From NCBI RefSeq assembly GCF_041431135.1, contig NZ_CP107799.1, positions 1,798,001 through 1,862,000 of the forward strand: a DNA stretch of 64,000 bases, given 5' to 3'. This document shows positions 60,109-64,000 of this stretch, one piece after another (the stretch's first letter is position 1; the number at the start of each line of letters is the position of its first letter). The translations under genes and the position numbers were made by a program. The notes beneath the pieces were generated by a model. It had not been told where the DNA came from and did no database searches. It saw only the letters and a program-made list of their open reading frames with translations. Source of the stretch: Streptomyces sp. NBC_00554 (GTDB taxonomy: Bacteria > Actinomycetota > Actinomycetes > Streptomycetales > Streptomycetaceae).

Positions 60109-61602
60109 ATGACCCCGATCCCAGACGTGGACCTCACCCTCCGCCCCCCGGGCCCCCGCATCCTCCGGGACCGGCTCCTGAGCGCCGACTCCCGCCTCTT
60201 CGAGGCCGTGGCGACCCGCCACTGGCCGGGCGCCGACCGCCTTCTGCCACGGCTCACCCACAGCGCGAACCACGGCGTCCTGTGGTTCGCCGCAGCCACG
60301 GCGATCGCCGCGACCCGCACCCCGAGGGCCCGCACCGCCGCCGCCCGAGGCCTCGCCTCGCTGACCCTGGCGTCGGTCACGATCAACACCGTCGGCAAGC
60401 GCTCGGTACGCCGCCCCCGCCCCGCCCTGGACCCCGTACCGCTGATCCGGCAGCTCAGGCGCCAGCCGATCACCACATCGTTCCCGTCGGGCCACGCGGC
60501 CTCGGCCGCGGCCTTCGCGACGGGGGTGGCACTGGAGTCCCGAGGCTGGGGCGCAGCCGTGGCCCCGCTCGCCACCGCGGTCGTCGTGTCCCGCGTGTAC
60601 ACGGGCGTCCACTTCCCGAGCGATGTCCTCGCGGGCGCGGCCCTGGGTGTGGGCGCCGCGTACGCCGTACGGGCCCTGGTTCCGACCCGCGACCAGGTTC
60701 CCCGGCCCGACCGGCCCGGCGCGGACGTTCCCGCACTGTCCGAGGGCGAGGGCCTGGTGATGGTGGCCAACAAGGGCGCGGGCACTCCGGGCCAGATGGA
60801 CGCCCTGCGCGACGCCCTGCCGCTTGCGGAGACCGTGGAGTGCGAACCGGCCGACATCGAGGCCGAGTTGGAGAAGGCAGCGATCCGCGCCCGGGTGCTC
60901 GGCGTGTGCGGCGGCGACGGCACCGTGAACACCGCCGCCCGGATCGCCCTGCGCCATGGCCTCCCCCTCGCCGTCCTGCCGGGCGGCACCCTGAACCACT
61001 TCGCCCACGACCTCGGCGTGGAGGGCCCGCGCGATCTGATCCGCGCCCTCCAGGAGCGCAACGCCATACGCGTGGACGTGGGCCGGTTCTCGTCGGGCGG
61101 CACGGAGGGCATCTTCCTCAACACCTGCAGCCTGGGGGTCTACCCGGAACTGGTGCGGGAACGGGAGCGCTGGTCCCGGCGCATCGGCGAATGGCCGGCC
61201 GGGGTGCTCGGAGTCCTGCGCGTCCTGCGCACGGACGGCCATCCCCTGCAGGCCGAACTCGGCGGCCGCACCCACCCGTTGTGGCTGCTGTTCGCCGGCA
61301 ACGGCACCTATCACCGCATGGGTCTCGCCCCCGCCCGCCGCTACGACCTCGCGGACGGACGCCTCGACGTGCGGGTCGTGCACGGTGGCCGCCGCCCCGC
61401 CGCCCGCCTGCTGGCCGCGGCCCTCGCGGGCCCGCTCACCCGCTCCCCCGCCCACGCGGCCGTACGGGTGCGCCGTCTGCGAGTGGACGGTGTCGCGCCC
61501 GGCACCCTCCTCGCGTACGACGGTGAAGTCACGGAGGTGGAGGGCGAGGTGACGCTCCAGAAGATCCCCGAGGCACTGACCGTGTACCGCCCGCACCCCT
61601 GA
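60109..61602 (+). CDS. PAP2 phosphatase fused to diacylglycerol kinase-like domain
   Basis: The 497-residue protein joins a membrane PAP2-type phosphatase (about 25-195; KRSVRRPRP, FPSGHAAS and SRVYTGVHFPSD make up the three-part active site) to a DAGK-catalytic-like domain (about 215-490; GVCGGDGTVNTAARIAL, LPGGTLNHFAHDLG). The pairing suggests a lipid phosphate/lipid kinase cycle such as phosphatidic acid and diacylglycerol turnover. Such fusions are known in actinobacteria. ATG at 60109 starts just before the conserved part. The interspersed element A lies directly upstream. Confidence 0.92.
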   Translation: MTPIPDVDLTLRPPGPRILRDRLLSADSRLFEAVATRHWPGADRLLPRLTHSANHGVLWFAAATAIAATRTPRARTAAARGLASLTLASVTINTVGKRSVRRPRPALDPVPLIRQLRRQPITTSFPSGHAASAAAFATGVALESRGWGAAVAPLATAVVVSRVYTGVHFPSDVLAGAALGVGAAYAVRALVPTRDQVPRPDRPGADVPALSEGEGLVMVANKGAGTPGQMDALRDALPLAETVECEPADIEAELEKAAIRARVLGVCGGDGTVNTAARIALRHGLPLAVLPGGTLNHFAHDLGVEGPRDLIRALQERNAIRVDVGRFSSGGTEGIFLNTCSLGVYPELVRERERWSRRIGEWPAGVLGVLRVLRTDGHPLQAELGGRTHPLWLLFAGNGTYHRMGLAPARRYDLADGRLDVRVVHGGRRPAARLLAAALAGPLTRSPAHAAVRVRRLRVDGVAPGTLLAYDGEVTEVEGEVTLQKIPEALTVYRPHP

Positions 61603-61706
61603 CCGGCTGTCCATATCCCAAGACGCAGGTCTCACCATTCGACATGAACGCGTACGGTGAATGCGTACCCGACGAGAAGTCGATGAGGACGAGAAGGGGA
61701 ACGGTC

Positions 61707-62528
61707 ATGTCGAAGTCCCAGGAGACCGCCGTCTACACCCACGGCCACCACGAGTCCGTGCTGCGCTCGCACGTCTGGCGCACCGCCGCCAACTCGGCGG
61801 CGTACCTCCTCGACTCGCTGAAGCCCCACATGAAGATCCTGGACATCGGCTGCGGCCCGGGCACCATCACCGCCGACCTGGCGGAGCTGGTTCCCGACGG
61901 CCATGTCACCGCCGTCGACCACGCGCCGGGAATCCTGGACCAGGCCCGCGCCACCGCCGCCGAACGCGGCCTGGACAACGTCGAGTTCGCGGTCGCGGAC
62001 GTGCACGCGCTGGACTATCCGGACGACACGTTCTGCGTGGTCCACGCCCACCAGGTGCTCCAGCACGTGGGCGACCCGGTCCAGGCGCTGCGCGAGATGT
62101 ACCGGGTGACCAGGCCGGGCGGGTACATCGCCGTCCGCGACGGGGACTACGAAGCGATGACCTGGTATCCCGAGGTGCCGGGCATGACCGACTGGCAGGA
62201 CCTGTATGTGCGCGTCGCCCGCGCCAACGGGGGCGAGCCGGCCGCCGGGCGGCGTCTCAAGTCCTGGGCACTGGCGGCCGGCATCCGGGACATCACGGCC
62301 ACGTCGAGCACCTGGACCTTCGCCACCGAGGACGAGCGGGACTGGTGGGGCGGCCTGTGGGCGGACCGCACGCTGGCCTCGGCGTACGCGGACCGCGCCA
62401 CGGAGGGCGGTCACGCGAACGCCGAGCAGCTGCGGGCCGTGTCGGACGCCTGGCGGGAGTGGGCGCGGCAGGAGGACGGCTGGTTCTCCGTACTGCACGG
62501 AGAGATCCTCTGCCGAAAGGACGCCTGA
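61707..62528 (+). CDS. SAM-dependent methyltransferase (UbiE-like)
   Basis: The 273-residue protein has motif I ILDIGCGPGTITADLA (about 45-60), VTAVDHAPGILDQAR, DVHALDYPDDTFCVVHAHQVLQHV and RPGGYIAVRDGDY. It is a class I small-molecule methyltransferase; substrate unknown. ATG at 61707 is preceded by AAGGGGA at good spacing; an ATG at 61644 would add a non-conserved lead. It is followed 45 bp later by a small membrane protein gene. Confidence 0.9.
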   Translation: MSKSQETAVYTHGHHESVLRSHVWRTAANSAAYLLDSLKPHMKILDIGCGPGTITADLAELVPDGHVTAVDHAPGILDQARATAAERGLDNVEFAVADVHALDYPDDTFCVVHAHQVLQHVGDPVQALREMYRVTRPGGYIAVRDGDYEAMTWYPEVPGMTDWQDLYVRVARANGGEPAAGRRLKSWALAAGIRDITATSSTWTFATEDERDWWGGLWADRTLASAYADRATEGGHANAEQLRAVSDAWREWARQEDGWFSVLHGEILCRKDA

Positions 62529-62572
62529 TTCGCCTGCTTCGGGAAACCCGGGAATGCAGGAGGTCGAAAACT

Positions 62573-62743
62573 ATGGTTCCCATCCTGCTGGTACTGCTTC
62601 TGGCCCTGATTCTTTTCGGCGCCGGATTCGCGGTGAAGATTCTCTGGTGGATCGCTCTGATCGTTCTCGCCGTATGGCTGCTGGGCTTCCTGGTCCGCGG
62701 AACGAGCGCCGCCGGATCCCGGGGTCGCTGGTATCGGTGGTAG
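62573..62743 (+). CDS. Small hydrophobic membrane protein (DUF5670-like)
   Basis: The 56-residue protein consists of two short hydrophobic helices (VPILLVLLLALILFGAGFAV and WWIALIVLAVWLLGFLV) with a basic C-terminal RGRWYRW. AGGAGG is at 62558-62563. It resembles the lmo0937/DUF5670 family of tiny membrane proteins without known function. Distance and strand suggest co-transcription with the methyltransferase. A 14-bp stem ends the unit. Confidence 0.7.
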   Translation: MVPILLVLLLALILFGAGFAVKILWWIALIVLAVWLLGFLVRGTSAAGSRGRWYRW

Positions 62744-62754
62744 CCCCGTTCCGT

Positions 62755-62789
62755 GTGGCCCGAGGTCCGTATTCAGGACCTCGGGCCAC
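62755..62789 (+). terminator. 14-bp perfect stem terminator
   Basis: GTGGCCCGAGGTCC (62755-62768) pairs exactly with 62776-62789 around a GTATTCA loop, 11 bp after the stop of the small membrane protein gene and just ahead of the VOC gene promoter. Confidence 0.8.
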
Positions 62790-62800
62790 TGCTCGACAAC

Positions 62801-62806
62801 TAGGCT
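62801..62806 (+). promoter_or_regulatory. -10 element TAGGCT, leaderless start
   Basis: TAGGCT ends seven bases before the ATG at 62814. The in-frame GTG at 62808 would then lie upstream of the transcript start, so ATG is preferred. Confidence 0.4.
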
Positions 62807-62813
62807 CGTGGGT

Positions 62814-63167
62814 ATGGAGATTCTGGGAGCCACGCTGCGTATCTGCGTCGACGACCTGGAGGCTTCGGTCCCGTTCTACGAGAGACTCGCGGGTGGGCAG
62901 GCCCTGCGGTTCGACCGCGGCGGTGTCTCGGTCGCCGCGGTCGGCTGCTTCCTCCTCATGAGCGGGCCCGCGGCCGAAATGGACGTCCTCCGAAAAGTCG
63001 CCGCCACCATCGCCGTCAAGGACGTCGAAGAGGCCCACCGCGTCCTCAGCGACTCGGGTGCGCGCATTCTCGCGGGCCCGGTGGCGACCCCGGTGGGCCG
63101 CAACCTGATCGCGATGCATCCCGACGGTGCGGTGTACGAGTACGTGGACCGCCGGGCCGGGGAGTAG
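62814..63167 (+). CDS. VOC-superfamily (glyoxalase/bleomycin resistance-like) protein
   Basis: The 117-residue protein has the paired beta-alpha-beta modules of the VOC fold: EILGATLRICVDDLEASVPFYERL in the first, AATIAVKDVEEAHRVLSDSGARI and NLIAMHPDGAVYEYVDR in the second. Residues for metal binding are not all evident (there is no N-terminal His), so it may bind a small ligand rather than catalyse. It is transcribed alone, from a leaderless promoter. Confidence 0.88.
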   Translation: MEILGATLRICVDDLEASVPFYERLAGGQALRFDRGGVSVAAVGCFLLMSGPAAEMDVLRKVAATIAVKDVEEAHRVLSDSGARILAGPVATPVGRNLIAMHPDGAVYEYVDRRAGE

Positions 63168-63177
63168 CTGGGAGTTC

Positions 63178-63312
63178 TTTCGCCCCCTCCGCCCCTACCC
63201 ATTCCCGTCACTTGGGGGCTCCGCCCCCAAACCCCCGCTCCTCAAACGCCGGAGGGGCTGAAACCGGGCGTAGCCCGGAAGCACGGGACGGGAAGGGGCG
63301 GAGGGGGCGAAA
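63178..63312. repeat. Interspersed palindromic element, copy B (about 135 bp)
   Basis: TTTCGCCCCCTCCGCCCCTACC at the left end is matched by GGGAAGGGGCGGAGGGGGCG at 63289-63308. The interior segment CTCAAACGCCGGAGGGGCTG is the inverted form of the GGCGTTTGAGG core of copy A. It separates the convergent VOC and arginase-like genes and can serve as a terminator. Confidence 0.85.
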
Positions 63313-63316
63313 AACC

Positions 63317-64000
63317 TCAGGCCCCGACCACGGCCCCCACCACAACATCCGCCAGCACCGCCCCCGCCACCCCCTCCGGATCCAGATCGGGATCGTAGAT
63401 GGTGACGTTGAGCCCGGCGCAACGCGGAGACCGTACCAACGGACGCAGCAGCGCGAGGAGTTCGGCCGGGAGCAGCCCGTCGGGATCGGGACTGTCGACG
63501 GCGGGCATCACGGACGGATCGAGACAGTCGGCATCGAGGTGCACCCAGAAGCCGGCAAGATGCGGAAGCTCCAGCGACTGCAAGGCGGCCCGCGCAACCC
63601 CCTCCGCACCCCACTCCCGCAACTCCCCCACAGTCACCACAGGAATCTTCAGCGCGGCAAGCTCATCCCGCTCGGTGTCGTAGTCCCGGATACCGAAGAG
63701 CCGTACGTCCTCGTCCCTGAGATAGGGCTTCAGGCCTTCGAGGTTCGTGAGGTCCTCCTGCCCGCGCCCGGTCGCGAGCGCGAGTTCCTCACCGCCCGCA
63801 GCCCCGATCCGCTCCGAGTTCCCGGGATGCCGGAAGTCGGCCGAGCCGTCGACGGCGGCCAGCCCGAACCGCCCGATGCGCCGCAGCGCGAGCGAGGCAC
63901 CGAGCTGGATGGAGCAGTCCCCGCCGAGCACGACCGGCAGGTCCCCGGCACGGACGTGGTTCTCGATCCGGTCGGCAAGCCTGCGGGTGTAGGAGGCGAT
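63317..64000 (-). CDS. Arginase-family protein (5' end beyond the window)
   Basis: The frame is open through the right edge; 227 residues are present, beginning IASYTRRLADRIENHV. The ureohydrolase fold is recognised by LGGDCSIQLGASLAL, AAVDGSADFRHPGNS and FWVHLDADCLDPSVMPAVDSPDPDG. In active arginases and agmatinases the first two motifs are GGDHS and DAHxD; here His is replaced by Cys and by Ser, while the third (xDxDCLDP) is intact. So the two-manganese site is incomplete and the activity may differ (for instance formiminoglutamase-like) or be lost. It ends next to the palindromic element B. Confidence 0.85.
   Translation of the reverse strand: MASYTRRLADRIENHVRAGDLPVVLGGDCSIQLGASLALRRIGRFGLAAVDGSADFRHPGNSERIGAAGGEELALATGRGQEDLTNLEGLKPYLRDEDVRLFGIRDYDTERDELAALKIPVVTVGELREWGAEGVARAALQSLELPHLAGFWVHLDADCLDPSVMPAVDSPDPDGLLPAELLALLRPLVRSPRCAGLNVTIYDPDLDPEGVAGAVLADVVVGAVVGA

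Noticed and set aside
61707..64000. A secondary metabolite gene cluster at the right end (methyltransferase, VOC, arginase-like)
   Set aside because: No polyketide, peptide, terpene or other backbone enzyme is present, and the genes face different ways.

Overview
The window looks like a piece of a Streptomyces chromosome. It is very GC-rich with G/C in most third codon positions, and it carries actinobacterial families: SigB/SigF-type sigma factor, GAF-ANTAR protein, XRE-DUF5753 regulator with a DUF574 methyltransferase, WYL regulator, CBM2-bearing cellulases, leaderless transcripts and rare TTA codons. I saw no rRNA, tRNA, CRISPR array, transposase or prophage block. One partial gene runs off each end (the left one is only a tail; the right one is an arginase-family gene).

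Layout. 0-4 kb: a LysR regulator, then a double-module Lrp regulator divergent from a DHA2 drug-efflux pump. 4-6 kb: a long-chain acyl-CoA ligase ending in a 32-bp tandem repeat array. 6-11 kb: a branched-chain amino acid type ABC operon whose two permeases and one ATPase are fused in one 908-residue protein. 11-15 kb: aldo/keto reductase, SDR, tandem GNAT and a His-rich methyltransferase. 15-26 kb: a plant cell wall degradation island with GH6, GH5, GH48 and GH74 enzymes, all CBM2-tagged, plus a PL11 rhamnogalacturonan lyase; two CebR-type operators sit in the GH5/GH48 divergent promoter. 26-32 kb: WYL regulator with a strong palindromic operator, small unknown genes, pterin dehydratase/methyltransferase pair, serine hydrolase, ADP-ribosylglycohydrolase. 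32-38 kb: a trypsin-co-occurring (TCO1) protein and a 1532-residue trypsin-STAND NTPase-helical repeat protein, flanked by two XRE regulators; this is the best candidate for a conflict or defence system. 39-46 kb: phytase-like esterase, second DnaK with an HspR-like site, OsmC, and a MoxR/vWA-metallopeptidase pair. 46-58 kb: holin-phosphodiesterase fusion, metallo-beta-lactamase fold proteins, DedA, aminotransferase, GAF-ANTAR, PAS/GAF and SigF-type regulators, CBS protein. 58-64 kb: ABC-F ATPase, PAP2-diacylglycerol kinase fusion, methyltransferase, VOC protein and an arginase-like gene with unusual metal ligands.

Regulation visible in the DNA: CebR boxes for cellulases, a 12-5-12 palindrome for the WYL regulator, a MerR-type 19-bp spacer promoter before the SDR gene, a HAIR-like site at dnaK, three TGACG/CGTCA palindromes before the ABC operon, and in-frame TTA (bldA-dependent) codons in five genes, including both leftward cellulases where they lie in the signal peptide. 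Several convergent gene pairs are separated by long perfect hairpins, and two families of interspersed palindromic repeats occur in the window.
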